Source: Leguminivora glycinivorella (taxonomy: Eukaryota > Arthropoda > Insecta > Lepidoptera > Tortricidae). Taken from it: DNA of 64,000 nucleotides. A program made the translations under genes and the position numbers. Where the stretch lies: assembly GCF_023078275.1 (NCBI RefSeq), contig NC_062971.1, forward strand, positions 10,168,001 through 10,232,000, read 5' to 3'. Position 1 is the stretch's first letter, and each line of letters starts with the position of its first letter. This document shows positions 1-9,189 of this stretch, in pieces. Below the pieces are notes generated by a model, which did not search any database, had not been told where the DNA came from, and worked only from the letters and a program-made list of their open reading frames with translations.

Positions 1-125
1 GACATTCATAACTCGAATTTAATTATCGTATGATAATACACAATTTTAATAAGCTAAAAATAGACGGTTCAATTATTTACACTCATACATTCGCTTCAGA
101 CAGACATACAAGCAGACAAAGACGC

Positions 126-517
126 TTATATAGTTGGTTCAACTTTTAGCGGCAGATTGTTGCTATCAATTTTAGGGGACTGCGCCTGCGTCTGTTGCGC
201 GAGCTTGTAGGCGCGGACGTGTTCCATGTACCGCTTCTTGTTTTCAGGGTTATTCATGATGGAGGCGACAAATTCTGAGGTTTCTTTTTGTAGAGCTACA
301 ATTTTTTGTTGTATTATTCTGTTTTTATGCATGAGCGCGACGGTTTTCCAGGCGAGCTCGAGGAGGACGCGGCTCTGGGCGCCGTTGTCGGCGGGCGGCA
401 GCGCCGGCGGCGGCGGCGGCGGCTGGCACGGCCGCGCCGCCTCGGGCGCCGGCGGCGACGACAGCCGCTGCAGCCGCTGCATGCGCCTCGCCTCTCTTAG
501 TCGCATAAGGTTTGAAC
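126..517 (-). CDS. 3'-terminal coding exon of an unidentified host gene (coiled-coil C-terminus)
   Basis: The reading frame runs from a likely splice acceptor (pyrimidine-rich stretch ending in CAG at 520-518, exon starting at 517) to TAA at 128-126. The first ATG (506) gives 126 residues, but the exon probably continues an upstream frame through three extra codons. An Arg-rich start leads to a Pro/Ala-rich low-complexity stretch (about residues 17-40), then an amphipathic helix (about 46-85, containing ELAWKTVALMHKNRIIQQK) with hydrophobic residues at heptad spacing, and a polar tail ending in KVEPTI. That order is more protein-like than the competing frames, which are Ala or Gly runs from GC-rich codons. 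I do not recognise the family; a transcription or chromatin factor with a C-terminal coiled coil is possible but is inference. Upstream exons would lie to the right; none was found nearby. An ATTAAA-like signal lies at 50-45. Confidence 0.55.
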
Positions 518-1096
518 CTGGAAAAGAAGATAAATTGTACTTTAATTATTGGTATAATTTTGAGGCTGCATTCAGTAAAATTGACCCATTTATAAAAGAA
601 CTTTAAATATCGCAAATTATAAATGCAGAAATCAATCGCAATGAAAAAATCAACAGTCAATCATCAATCAGTATCTAACTTTAAATATCTTTAGCTTTAT
701 TTCACGTTCATATGCGCATTGTAATATGCCTACTTGAAAAATAAATATTTCATTTTCATTTATAAAAACCTAACAAGTACTACTAGGTAATTGATACCCT
801 ATGGGCATAAATAAAATCGAAACCGGTACCTACTAGAAATTGTAAATTGCTCAAATGTAGGTACCAAACTTAATGTCATTCATCTATAAATAGGTAATTA
901 TATGTATAACCGATTGCCTACCGAACTCAAAATCATCACCGATTACTCTTTATTTCAAAAATAATTAAAAAAGTTTTTATTGAGGTTGTTTTTACACCGT
1001 AGACGAAATTTTTCATAATGTATAATATCTAAATTTTAACTTCTGATTAGCAGAAACGTCTGCAATCGATGCCACTAGGCTTAGAATAAATTTAAA
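518..1096. other. Presumed intron or upstream sequence of the host exon
   Basis: AT-rich sequence with no convincing reading frame or recognised repeat. It follows the acceptor-like site of the exon at 126-517, so intron is the simplest reading. Confidence 0.3.
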
Positions 1097-1109
1097 AGTG
1101 GAAAAGGTC

Positions 1110-1182
1110 TGCCTTGGGTGAGACTTGAACTCACGGCCTCTGGATCAATATTCCAGCGCTCTGCCAACTGAGCCACCAAGAC
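1110..1182 (-). tRNA. tRNA-like gene, complete cloverleaf, anticodon AUU (Asn codon AAU)
   Basis: On the minus strand 73 nt fold into a full cloverleaf: 7-bp acceptor (GTCTTGG with CCAAGGC, one T-G pair), D-stem GCTC/GAGC, anticodon stem CTGGA/TCCAG with loop ATATTGA, T-stem GTGAG/CTCAC with loop TTCAAGT, and discriminator A. Box A (TGGCTCAGTTGG) is canonical; box B (AGTTCAAGTCT) is acceptable. U33 is present. The anticodon reads AUU, whereas normal eukaryotic Asn tRNAs use GUU. Short inverted flanks (AGTGGAAAA at 1097-1105, TTTTCCACT at 1202-1210) and a downstream CGTAGCG-CATCT block resembling one beside the element at 13 kb suggest a mobile tRNA-like copy, not a housekeeping gene. The fold is certain; function is not. 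Confidence 0.6.
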
Positions 1183-1384
1183 TTCAACCAAGCCAGCGAA
1201 ATTTTCCACTACTAAGGTCAATGGGACCCGTAGCGACATCTACCGTAAGAGTGTTAAACTTCTTAAACTTGTTAAACTTCTTATAATATCTATAAAAAAA
1301 CTTTGTACTTTTGGCACTTGAAAAAAGTGTAAACAAACCGGAGCCGTCAAATTTGACAGATCCAGGGATAGTGAACCTTTTAAG

Positions 1385-1837
1385 GCCAGAAACCTTTTCC
1401 TGTAAAATTTAGCTTAAAACCAATATTTCGTAAAAAGTCATAATTTTTCGTTGGTAAACTTCGGGTGATAAGGCCCCCCCCCCTTATCTCCCGAAGTTTA
1501 TTTTTTGATGAATGGTATTTTATTTTTTACATTTTCCTTCATAATTCTTTTTGTTTTCCACTACAAAAAAATTATAAAAAATAGTTTTGATATGTAAAAT
1601 TTGAGCTCTTTCTAACGATACCCCACTTGACCTAGTAACTTGACATTTACAGTTTGCCCCCCTTCCATTTTGGCCATTTTCTATAATTAATATTAAAATG
1701 TTCATAACTGTTCCAAATTTCAAATCGATAGCGTAAGTAGTTCTCGAGATATTTAGAAATGTGACAGACATACAGACAGACGGACAGAGCGTCGCCATAA
1801 GGGTTCCTTTTGTACCTTTTTGGTACGGAACCCTAAA
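1385..1837 (-). repeat. GTTCCGTA-family dispersed repeat, partial copy
   Basis: Shares with 42218-43070 the blocks GGTTCCGTACCAAAAAGG, the GTCYGTCYGTCAC run, CTCGAGAACTAC, the TACCCCACTTGACCTAGTAAC block and the poly-C stretch before TTATCTCCGAAG, in reverse orientation. No coding capacity; the open frame here is accidental. Confidence 0.6.
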
Positions 1838-1985
1838 AAACATAAATATAACAATCATCAACACAAATATCGAACTCGGAACAGATGATGATGATGATGA
1901 TGATTGATAACAAGCAATGGCAAATGTTAGACATATAAAATTAAAAATCGCGTAAGTTGTACTACCTTTATATTTTAGTAGAGTT

Positions 1986-2117
1986 AGTGCGTTTTCACAT
2001 TATCCGATCCGATATCGGATGTAGGACCGATATCCCATACATTACAGGCGCCATCTTGGATTTTTCCATCGAAATCCTTCCGACATCCGATATCGGATCG
2101 GATAATGTGAAACCGGA
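1986..2117. mobile_element. Palindromic MITE with 30-bp TIRs (copy 1)
   Basis: Ends TTTCACATTATCCGATCC... and the inverse ...GGATCGGATAATGTGAAA form near-perfect 30-bp terminal inverted repeats around a short centre containing GGCGCCATCTTGGAT. A second copy that has lost most of its left TIR lies at 7015-7110. Non-coding. Confidence 0.75.
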
Positions 2118-2427
2118 GTTACACCCAGATTAAAATGCAACCATGAGTTTTAAACCTCTGCAAAATTAGGTACTTTTTGGTTGATGATTCCCTGAAGAAA
2201 ATAATAATATTCATTAAATGTAATGACGATATTTTTATATTCGTGAAGGTGTATACGTTTCATCAAATTAAACGAAATTACATGTTAGTGGAAAGAAAAT
2301 GGAAAATAGTAGTGAGCTCAATTATTTTTAAATAGAGAAAAAAATTCAGGAACCAAACGTTACCTAATCAACAACCCTCAAATTTGACAGCTTTGTTTAC
2401 ACTTTTTTCAAGTGCCAAAAGTACAAG

Positions 2428-3138
2428 GTATAGGCTTACCATTTTTATTGTACCATTATATTTAGTTTTAGGCTTCAAACACAATACCTGTATTGTTTTT
2501 TTAATAAATATATGATATGATATAGGTATGTAAGTACCTACATAATATTAAAGTAAACAGGTAAACACATGCGTAGGTATCATCTAAACGTACCTAACAT
2601 TACTTCGCTAATGGAAATCCTCCACAGCTTGATTTATTCAATAAATCACGCGATAGCAGTTTCGCTGCAATAAATAAAACCGGCATTCTAAAATTGCAGT
2701 TTTGGCTGTGAGCGGCGCTGGCCAATCGGAGTCGACATCACGTTGCTACAACGTGGCTGCGCGCATGTGCGCGGCAACGTGCTGGTAGCACTCGGGCACT
2801 CGGCTAATGTTTGTACATACAGTTTGCGTTGCGAGACACGAGGAAGCGGAATGCCTATTACCTATTATGCCCCATGCTATCTTGTCTGTGTGCCGAAAAG
2901 CATGTAAGGTGCATTAGGGTAATTCCGAAAGTCGTCTAATTTCGAAAGTCGAATAAAAATCACCAATATTTCCATCATATCAACAAGATTCCCCTTTCGG
3001 AATTACCTGAGCATTTCTGTCATTCGGAATTACCCTAATGCGCCTTAGTCGAAGTTGGGAAAATATTGAAATTTTGTTTCAGTCCATAATCTAATATGTT
3101 AATCACTACATAAGAGTTTTGATTCGCTGACTTTTTTA
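2428..3138. other. Unassigned sequence with a GC-rich patch
   Basis: Mostly AT-rich. A GC-rich patch at about 2695-2850 carries GGCCAATCGG (CCAAT-box like), CACGTTG/CAACGTG inverted motifs and alternating GCGCATGTGCGC. It could be a regulatory region, but nothing proves this. At 2920-3050 there is a loose inverted pair (TAATTCCGAAAG with CTTTCGGAATTA). Confidence 0.25.
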
Positions 3139-3247
3139 TATCACGTCAGTAGCAAACAGGTATACGGCCCGCCTGATGAAAAGCGGTCACCGTAACTTAT
3201 GGACGCATGCAACTCAAGGGGTGTCACATGCGCGTTGCCGACCCATT
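3139..3247 (+). mobile_element. SINE-like repeat fragment (TACGGCCCGCCTGATG type)
   Basis: Shares with 43681-43794 the order CACGTCAGT, ACGGCYCGCC, AAGCRGTCRCCRTA, GCATGCAA and GCGCGTT. I recognise the block as a common lepidopteran SINE or LINE tail. Both copies are diverged. Confidence 0.5.
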
Positions 3248-3722
3248 AGAAACTGTAAGTTTCGTATATAACGCCTATACCGGTCAATATACAAACAAGA
3301 ATATAGAATAATAGTCTAATAAACAAACAAGATCATGACAGACAGAAAAATAAATAAAGAGTCGAAATAATTATCTACTTGTAACTGCGCCATGCACTAG
3401 TATGTGATAGGTAGGTACCTCTGAATGTGAGGAAACAAGGTGGAAACTGGTTTAAGTATCCCATCTTTGTAAAGTACCCTAAACGTTCTTTGAAAAGTAT
3501 ATGATAATAGATCGTATTAGCGTCGGAAGTTGTTCAAGGTCTTGTCAAAAAATGGATGGTTTTCTTATGGTATCTACGTCTGGTTCAATCATTCTATATA
3601 GGTACCTTTTTAAATTGAGGATAAATTTAAGACAATTATAACATTTATAACAATATGTATTGCTTCATCAGGAAGTTGTATGTAAAACCAAAGCGTAGCG
3701 TTTCGCTTCAACATTTCTTTTG

Positions 3723-3914
3723 CGAACCGCCAAGGAGTGGAATGCCCTGCCTGAGTCTGTGTTTCCGCACGAGTACAATCCAGGTCTCTTTAAAGCAAGA
3801 GTAAAGCAAGAGTAGGTATCTCATAGGTAAGCGTGCTCCACCGTAGACCGCATCATCACTTACCATCAGGTGTGATCGTGGTCAAACGTCTACCTATCCA
3901 TACTAAAAAAAAAT
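3723..3914 (+). pseudogene. 3' end of a jockey-like non-LTR retrotransposon
   Basis: A 30-codon frame (3723-3815, ending TAG) contains EWNALPESVFPHEYNPGLFK, matching the usual C-terminal pattern of lepidopteran jockey-type reverse transcriptases (WNSLP-SVFP-YN---FK--V). The 3' UTR that follows (CATCAGGTGTGATCGTGGTC, then an A-rich tail) matches the minus-strand fragment at 19581-19668. The element is 5'-truncated. Confidence 0.65.
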
Positions 3915-4129
3915 GAAAAACAGAGTATGAGTCATTGACTGAACGCGCGCCGGTTTAACTCTGACCTTCAACTGTGCATAGTTTATGGGTCAAATTACAA
4001 TACTCGTGGAGGTTCATCCTTTGATGTTCACAAAATGCCGCCATTCTAAATTCTTACCTACATTAACAAACGGACCGCACGCGAGCAGCCAACATTGAAT
4101 TTTATTGCGCCGCGCGAAGGTCGTCGCCA
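3915..4129. other. Unassigned sequence
   Basis: No gene or repeat recognised between the LINE end and the GC-rich repeat that follows. Confidence 0.3.
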
Positions 4130-4205
4130 ATGAATGGGCCGCGAACTCGCGGCCGCTGACATGTACTTGTAGCGCGGCGATAGAATCGCGGAGTGAGCCG
4201 CCCCT
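4130..4205. repeat. GC-rich dispersed repeat ending GAGTGAGCCGCCCCTG
   Basis: Shares the CCGCGAACTCGCGGCC palindrome, a TACTTGTAGYGCGGCGATAG block and GCGGAGTGAGCCGCCCCTG with 62797-62878. The last block alone recurs at about 36736-36752. A SINE or MITE end is likely; the open frames across it are shared only because the repeat is shared. Confidence 0.55.
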
Positions 4206-4362
4206 GCACCGACGGCATTGTTGTATGTTACGTAGGTATACAAGTATTTAATACAGATGCTATCGTTATATATCAAAATGTAGGTAATGTATGGTTTAAA
4301 GACTTTAAAGCAATAAATATATTTTTTTTTTATTTTTTTTTTAGATAAAATATAATGTGGTC

Positions 4363-4539
4363 ATAAATTTAAATAGATATCATACACGAAAGAAAAAATG
4401 ACAGGGCCCACTGGCGGCCGAGCCGGGTAACGAACCCGGGTCTTCAGCTTACGCGGCTAACGTCCTCACCACTAGACCACCCGCCCGCCAGTGGGCCCTG
4501 TCGTTTTTTCTTTCGTGTATGATATCTACTTAAATTTAT
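4363..4539. mobile_element. Inverted-repeat element carrying a tRNA-like sequence
   Basis: Arms 4363-4417 and 4485-4539 are 55-bp inverted repeats with about two mismatches; both contain CACGAAAGAAAAAA and the GGGCCCACTGGCGG block. The space between them is almost filled by a tRNA-like cloverleaf (4416-4486, minus strand). The arm motif GAAAGAAAAARTGAC also occurs in the element at 13024-13401, so the two are related. No protein is encoded and no clear target duplication was seen. Confidence 0.7.
4416..4486 (-). pseudogene. tRNA-like sequence (anticodon position CGU) inside an inverted-repeat element
   Basis: The minus strand folds as acceptor GGGCGGG/CTCGGCC (6 of 7 pairs), D-stem GTCT/GGAC, anticodon stem TTAGC/GCTGA with loop CGCGTAA, and T-stem CCGGG/CCCGG with loop TTCGTTA. 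Boxes A (TGGTCTAGTGG) and B (GGTTCGTTACC) are present. The base before the anticodon is G where U is universal, so translation use is unlikely; a mobile tRNA-derived pseudogene fits best. The 5' acceptor bases overlap the right arm of the element. Confidence 0.6.
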
Positions 4540-4547
4540 AATTTATA

Positions 4548-4750
4548 CGGTCCCGGGTTCGAATCCCGGTAAGGGCATTTTATTTGTGTGATGAGCACAG
4601 ATATTTGTTCCTGAGTCATGGATGTTTTCTATGTATATAAGTATTTATATAATATATATATCGTTGTCTGAGTACCCACAACACAAGCCTTCTTGAGCTT
4701 ACCGTGGGCCTCAGTCAATCTGTGTAAGACATGTCCTATAATATTTATTT
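4548..4750 (+). mobile_element. tRNA-derived SINE, 5'-truncated
   Basis: Begins at a box-B sequence (GGGTTCGAATCCCGGTAAGG) and continues with the tail seen at 6842-7014 (GATGAGCACAGATATTTG, TTCCTGAGTCATGGATG, then an AT-rich run and AATCTGTGTAAG). The box-A half is missing. Confidence 0.7.
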
Positions 4751-4757
4751 ATTTATA

Positions 4758-4826
4758 TATAGTAGTGTGACTACTTGAAAAAAGAACAAATCGAAAAATA
4801 TTCAATAAAATAATTTGATTTGTTCC
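4758..4826. repeat. Hairpin repeat AGTAGTGTGACTACT (copy 1)
   Basis: AGTAGTGTGACTACT is itself a small hairpin and is followed by a longer one (GAACAAATC ... GATTTGTTC). The same pair occurs at 13408-13480, directly downstream of the other tRNA-bearing inverted-repeat element. Confidence 0.5.
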
Positions 4827-4910
4827 CTAGTTGTATAATGTGGTCGTTAAATGTGGTGACTGGGCAAGGACTTCGCAGTACTAGGCGCAGTACGCTCTTA
4901 TACAATATAC

Positions 4911-5506
4911 AGGGTGGTTCATTCAAATCGGTCACTATGGGAAAGTCTGAAACTGTAAGACATACGGAGAACCATGTCATCGATTTTAATAAAAAGAAAA
5001 ACTGCAATCATACATTCGAAAAAAACTGTACCCAGCTCCGGAATCGACCCGGTTGTTTTGAAAAATAAACTTACACTTTTTCTATAAAAATATCGATTGT
5101 GTAGATCTTAAGCAGTAAATGTTCCTATGAAACATTGTCTAAAATGAATAAAATGCATTGTTCTCACATATTTATTTTAGTAAATGTTCGAAGTGACCAC
5201 CGTTACAATATTTATCAAGAACATCTAGGTACATTTTTCAAATGTATGAATTCAGTTTTTCTTTTTATTAAAATCGATGACATGGTTCCTAAGAACAGGA
5301 GGCCGATTTTTGAGTCTCATCTCACGCGTTCGAATTCAGAAAATTGTCACTGAAAATAATAAGCAAGTCACCGTTTTCAACCGGTATTTTAGTAACAAAA
5401 TCCCATTTATGTGAGATTCAAAAATCGCCCCCTTGATCTTCGTACCTATGTCTTACAGTTTCAGATTTTCCCATACTGACCGATTTGAATGAACGACCCT
5501 GTATAG
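4911..5506. mobile_element. Non-autonomous DNA transposon with TIRs of about 55 bp
   Basis: Left end TACAGGGTGGTTCATTC and right end GAATGAACGACCCTGTA begin inverted repeats of about 55 bp, including TCTGAAACTGTAAGACATA. Inner inverted blocks (4968-5005 with 5257-5287, GTCATCGATTTTAATAAAAA) extend the fold. TA on both sides suggests a TA-targeting (Tc1/mariner-like) element. The right arm is interrupted by a second palindromic element (5291-5440). The ORFs seen here run through inverted repeats and are not genes. Confidence 0.7.
5291..5440. mobile_element. MITE nested in the right arm of the 4911-5506 element
   Basis: CGATTTTTGAGTCTCAT near the left end is matched in inverse by ATGTGAGATTCAAAAATCG near the right end. 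It splits a sequence that is continuous in the left arm of the host element. Confidence 0.6.
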
Positions 5507-5993
5507 CTAATACACATATGAGTTGTTCCATGTCTAAAGGGTCCTTACTTCCTTAGGCTCTACTTCATCGAAATGGCAACAGAAAGTTCATCCTTATTGC
5601 AGACAAAGCATTAGGACCTTTTAGGAATGGAATACATATGAGGTTCCCAGTCACGTTATGTGCGAGCATGCGTTTAAAAAGTGGCCAACAAAAACAAACG
5701 AGGCTCCGAGCGTGTGGCGGGGCCACGTGACAATGAGCCTCCGTAAGAATTTGTAGTATTTTTGCTAGAGCTAGCCGCTGTCTTAGCACATACGAAGTTT
5801 TGTGGACATGATGTGCTCTGTGTATATGCCTGTATTTAGTTATGCTTATTATAGCTGCTGTCGGTATATTTGAAACTCCGGACATCTTGTATCAATGAAT
5901 GATTTAGGTTTTACCTAGTCTACCCAAATGCTAATGCAATTGTAAAATATTCTAATATTTGGTAGTCTTAAGCTCCATAACTATAACCTAACC
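5507..5993. other. Unassigned sequence
   Basis: No supported gene. The minus-strand open frame in 5565-5885 shows no domain or family resemblance. Confidence 0.3.
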
Positions 5994-6150
5994 AGGGTGG
6001 CTAGCCGAATGGCACAATCGCTCACGAAACGCTCACGAAACGAAGCGCTAGTAGATATCTATCTCTATCGCGCTTGCGTATTGGCGCGACAGAGCCAGCG
6101 GCGTATCGCTTTCGTTTGGCGTCGGAGAAATGCCATTCGGCTACGGGACC
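5994..6150. mobile_element. MITE with GTAGCCGAATGGCA-type ends (copy A)
   Basis: Ends GGTGGCTAGCCGAATGGCA and TGCCATTCGGCTACGGGACC are imperfect TIRs around blocks such as GCTCACGAAACG and TATTGGCGCGACAGAGCCAG. It is identical by eye to 34421-34577 except for one end base. More diverged relatives are at 12337-12500, 17337-17474, 25075-25165 and 25981-26857. Confidence 0.75.
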
Positions 6151-6164
6151 AGAAAATTAAAATT

Positions 6165-6350
6165 TTGATAAACCCCCGACACAGTGGACCGATTTTCAAG
6201 AAACATAGCTAAAACACTCCCGGCTAATTCAGCTTTCAATAAAAAAAAAACTATATCTAAATCGGTTCATCCGTTTGGGAGCTACGATGCCACAGACAGA
6301 CACACACAAATAGACAGACAGACGTCAAACTTATAACACCCCTTTGTTTT
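6165..6350 (+). repeat. AACCCCCGAC-type dispersed repeat
   Basis: Contains GTGGACCGATTTTC, ATCGGTTCATCCGTT and an (AGACAGAC)-like run. An inverted relative is at 31750-31965. A common lepidopteran repeat, class unknown to me. Confidence 0.55.
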
Positions 6351-6757
6351 TGCGAATTGAAAAAAATAATTAGTAAGCTGTATGTAACAAAACTTAGGAA
6401 TTGGATAAAATGTGGTTAAAAATTTACTACAGAGTTTTGTTTTGGACAGGGTTTTAAATGCATTATGTTCGGGGGTTATTTATATGCAAAATAATTCATA
6501 ATGTATGTACAGTAATTAAAGTTTGAAAGTTTATTATCGCTATGTACGGATGTATATGTTTACTCGATGACCCATGCAACCGGCAGACAATGGAAAAAGG
6601 TCAATAGGATACACACAGACATTTCAAGGTGTTGTGTTGTTCATCTACCGACGAGGTGATATGTATAGTTCTTTACATTATTTACATAATTCATTTCTTT
6701 TACTTGTTTATACGTTTGGTGGGCGTATCACATGATAATCATATATAATGATGTTAG
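6351..6757. other. Unassigned AT-rich sequence
   Basis: Nothing recognised. Confidence 0.3.
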
Positions 6758-7140
6758 ACAACCGGTCTGGCTCTGTCGGTAGTGACCCGACGACCGGTCT
6801 GGCTCAGTCGATAGTAACCCTGCCTGCTAAGCCGCGGTCCTGGGTTCGAATCCCGGTAAGGGCATTTATTTGTGTGATGAGCACAGATATTTGTTCCTGA
6901 GTCATGGATGTTTTCTATGTATATAAGTATGTATTTATCTATTTAAGTATGTATATCGTCGCTTAGCACCCATAGTACAAGCTTTGCTTAGTTTGGGGCT
7001 AAGTTGATCTGTGTAAGTGCGTTTTCACATTATACAGGCGCCATCTTGGATGTTTTCCATTGAAATCCTTCTGACATCCGATATCGGATCGGATAATGTG
7101 AAAACGGACTAAGGTGTCCTCAATATTCATTTGTTTATGT
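6758..7140 (+). mobile_element. tRNA-derived SINE with duplicated head, split by a MITE
   Basis: Box A (TGGCTCAGTCGATAG, about 6800) and box B (GGGTTCGAATCC, about 6842) lie in a tRNA-related head, followed by the tail also seen at 4548-4750. The first 32 bp of the head occur twice (ACCGGTCTGGCT at 6761 and 6793). The tail is cut at 7014 by a MITE and resumes near 7110 (TAAGGTGTCCTCAATATT), with TAAG on both sides of the insert. Confidence 0.75.
7015..7110. mobile_element. MITE (copy 2 of the 1986-2117 family) inserted in a SINE tail
   Basis: Ends GTGCGTTTTCACATTAT and ATAATGTGAAAACGGAC match the first copy; the left TIR is shortened. Comparison with the SINE at 4548-4750 reconstructs the empty site and a TAA or TAAG target duplication. 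Confidence 0.7.
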
Positions 7141-7566
7141 TTCCGGACAGCTGCTGAGCTCACCCATACACCAAAATTGTAGTTAGATACAATAAATACC
7201 TAAGTTACTCGGAAGTAGGTACAATACGTGGTAAGTAACGTGTGCATTGATTTAATATTGTTTAGGCCAGAATATTCATCCATTCAGATTAAGGTTGTAA
7301 GTGATAAAGATAAGTCTTATGTTCAATTTATTTACAGCGAGAAAATATCGCCAGCATCCTTGGTGCAATGCTTCTTATTAGCTTATTACCTACATTAATT
7401 CTGTCGTCGTTTAGTGATCGACGTCCAAGAAATCGCATAAATCAAAAATCACTAAACACAAGAGGTATTTAACAAGTAAGTAGATAACCAATTATCTGTT
7501 TAGTATTTTTCATTTAATATGTATATAGTGACACAGTTTCGTTTTCTTTCGACCCCTTATTTGCCA
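7141..7566. other. Unassigned sequence
   Basis: AT-rich; no gene or repeat recognised. Confidence 0.3.
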
Positions 7567-7657
7567 AGAGTGGCACTGAAGCTTTAGTAGTTTCATGTGT
7601 TCTGCCTACCCCTTTATGGGATACAGGCGTGATTGTATGTATGTATGTATGTATATA
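7567..7657 (+). mobile_element. SINE or LINE 3' tail ending in (GTAT)n
   Basis: Shares GCACTGAAGCTTTAGTAG, TCTGCCTACCCC and TATGGGATACAGG with 60272-60352; both end in a GTAT/TATG microsatellite, as expected of a retroposon 3' end. Confidence 0.55.
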
Positions 7658-8750
7658 GTTTTTTACACTCATTGTCATCGCTGCATCGTTATCACACGGG
7701 CGAGGATGTAGAGTTACGCATTAACTGCGCATTTAAAAATAGATAGACATAATGTATTTATATTATTATGTTTACAATTTTGGCGTAAATATTGAATGAT
7801 GTGACGTAGGTTAGTACTGAACGTTGTTTATAAAAGTATTTCATTCTTAACACTATTTTCGGTATAGAGCAGGAATTATAATTTTTGACTACTTAAGTAG
7901 GTATATTTAGTCTAAATAAAAATGCATGGATTGTCAGGATAATGAGCTAGGTAAAAATAGGCACTACGTAAAGTATTTACTACCTACTTATTGCGCTGAA
8001 ACGCTGCGAACACAATCACAATCAGTAAGTGAGTCAAGGATGACGTCGCGGGGTCAACGAACTTTCGCCGCCTCGCGGCCACAGCCGTTAGCTAGCTACA
8101 ACATAAACAAATACAGATAGTGCACTCTATTACTATAGTTACACCTACACCTCGCCGAGGTATGAAATAAACTTGCTGTAAATTTTGTTTTGTGCTCTCG
8201 GCCTTACGAGTAGCTAGAGCGTGATCGGGCCTCCGCGAGGCCGCACGAGACAGGATCTCTTTTCGATTTGAATAAGTAAGAAGTATTAGACTTTTTAATA
8301 TTTGCGGTTACAAAATAATTATCTGGTTTTGATTACTTTTCTGTAAATTCGTAGACACTTGTGCATGAATGGAGAGTTGGAGACTCGATCATACTCAGCG
8401 GACGACGTATCAAAACACACTAACGGCCCGATTCGAAATTTATATACGTATTATAGAGACGATATGGATGGGATATGTCAGTGTCAAATTGACTTGTTTG
8501 TTTTCAATAACGTCACTTTTATATTCGCATATGCAATCCAAATTTGATTATAAAAATATTTTAATATAAATTGTGAAGCAATGACAATCAAAATGAGGTA
8601 TAGGTACTAATCTAATATAAACATATGACTAATATTATGATGAACCCTCTCCTTATGTAAACAATGAAATAACAACTTACTTAAATGCTATTTTTAATTG
8701 TAAATAATGCTGAAATTCCAAGGGCAAGCGATAAGGTAGGTGCCTACCTA
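7658..8750. other. Unassigned sequence
   Basis: No supported gene. Two GC-richer patches at about 8035-8085 and 8150-8250. The open frames at 7926-8120 and 8359-8569 lack family features. Confidence 0.3.
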
Positions 8751-8753
8751 TTT

Positions 8754-9189
8754 TTCCCCTCACTGGCCTCACTAGCTCAGAAACACGTGTTTTGTCCTTT
8801 AATACCAGCGGGTAAAAACGCATTTTATCCACTAGTGGGTAAAGTAATATGACCTTGAATAAAGTCAATTTAACTGTAAAATTGATAAAAGTAAGTGAAT
8901 CTAGTAATAAAGATGATTTACCACCTGTGGAACTACTAGAAGCAGTGATAAACGCATTTTTTGCGTTGTAGTTTCCTCGCTACAGTGAGGGGAAAAGTTT
9001 TGTGTTACACTCGGGTGCAAATGTATTTTACTTCTCGTGTATTAAAAAACTCGCAAGTTCAGGATTCTATTCTCGAACCACTCGCTTCGCTCGTGGTTCA
9101 ACTATAGAATCCTTTCACTTGCTCGTTTTTCAATTCCACACTCGGCGTTAAAATACAACTTTGCCCCCTTGTATAACAAATAACTATTA
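8754..9189 (+). repeat. 435-bp dispersed repeat, copy 1
   Basis: Collinear with 44333-44753 and, inverted, with 11706-12137. Ordered blocks: AAACACGTGTTTTGTCC, ACCAGCGGGTAAAAACGC, ATCCACTAGTGGGTAAAG, TTTACCACCTGTGGAACTAC, CACTCGCTTCGCTCGTGG and TTTGCCCCCTTGTATAAC. Many blocks are short palindromes. No reading frame is conserved across copies. A non-autonomous element is likely; class unknown. Confidence 0.7.

Larger units (their letters stand above)
1301..2427. mobile_element. Candidate 1.1-kb element bounded by inverted arms of about 50 bp
   Basis: Positions 1301-1359 and 2378-2427 are inverted copies, sharing a CAAATTTGACRG block, a GTTTACACTTTTTTC block and CAAGTGCCAAAAGTACAA. Between them lie a minus-strand GTTCCGTA-family repeat and a palindromic MITE, so the interior is composite. 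It may be one transposon with nested insertions or two solo copies of one repeat in opposite orientation. No target duplication was identified. Confidence 0.4.

Noticed and set aside
226..660. Open frames on both strands over the GC-rich part of the first exon
   Set aside because: They are Gly/Arg or Ala runs created by GGC/GCC repeats; only the 126-517 minus frame gives a plausible coiled coil and fits a splice acceptor.
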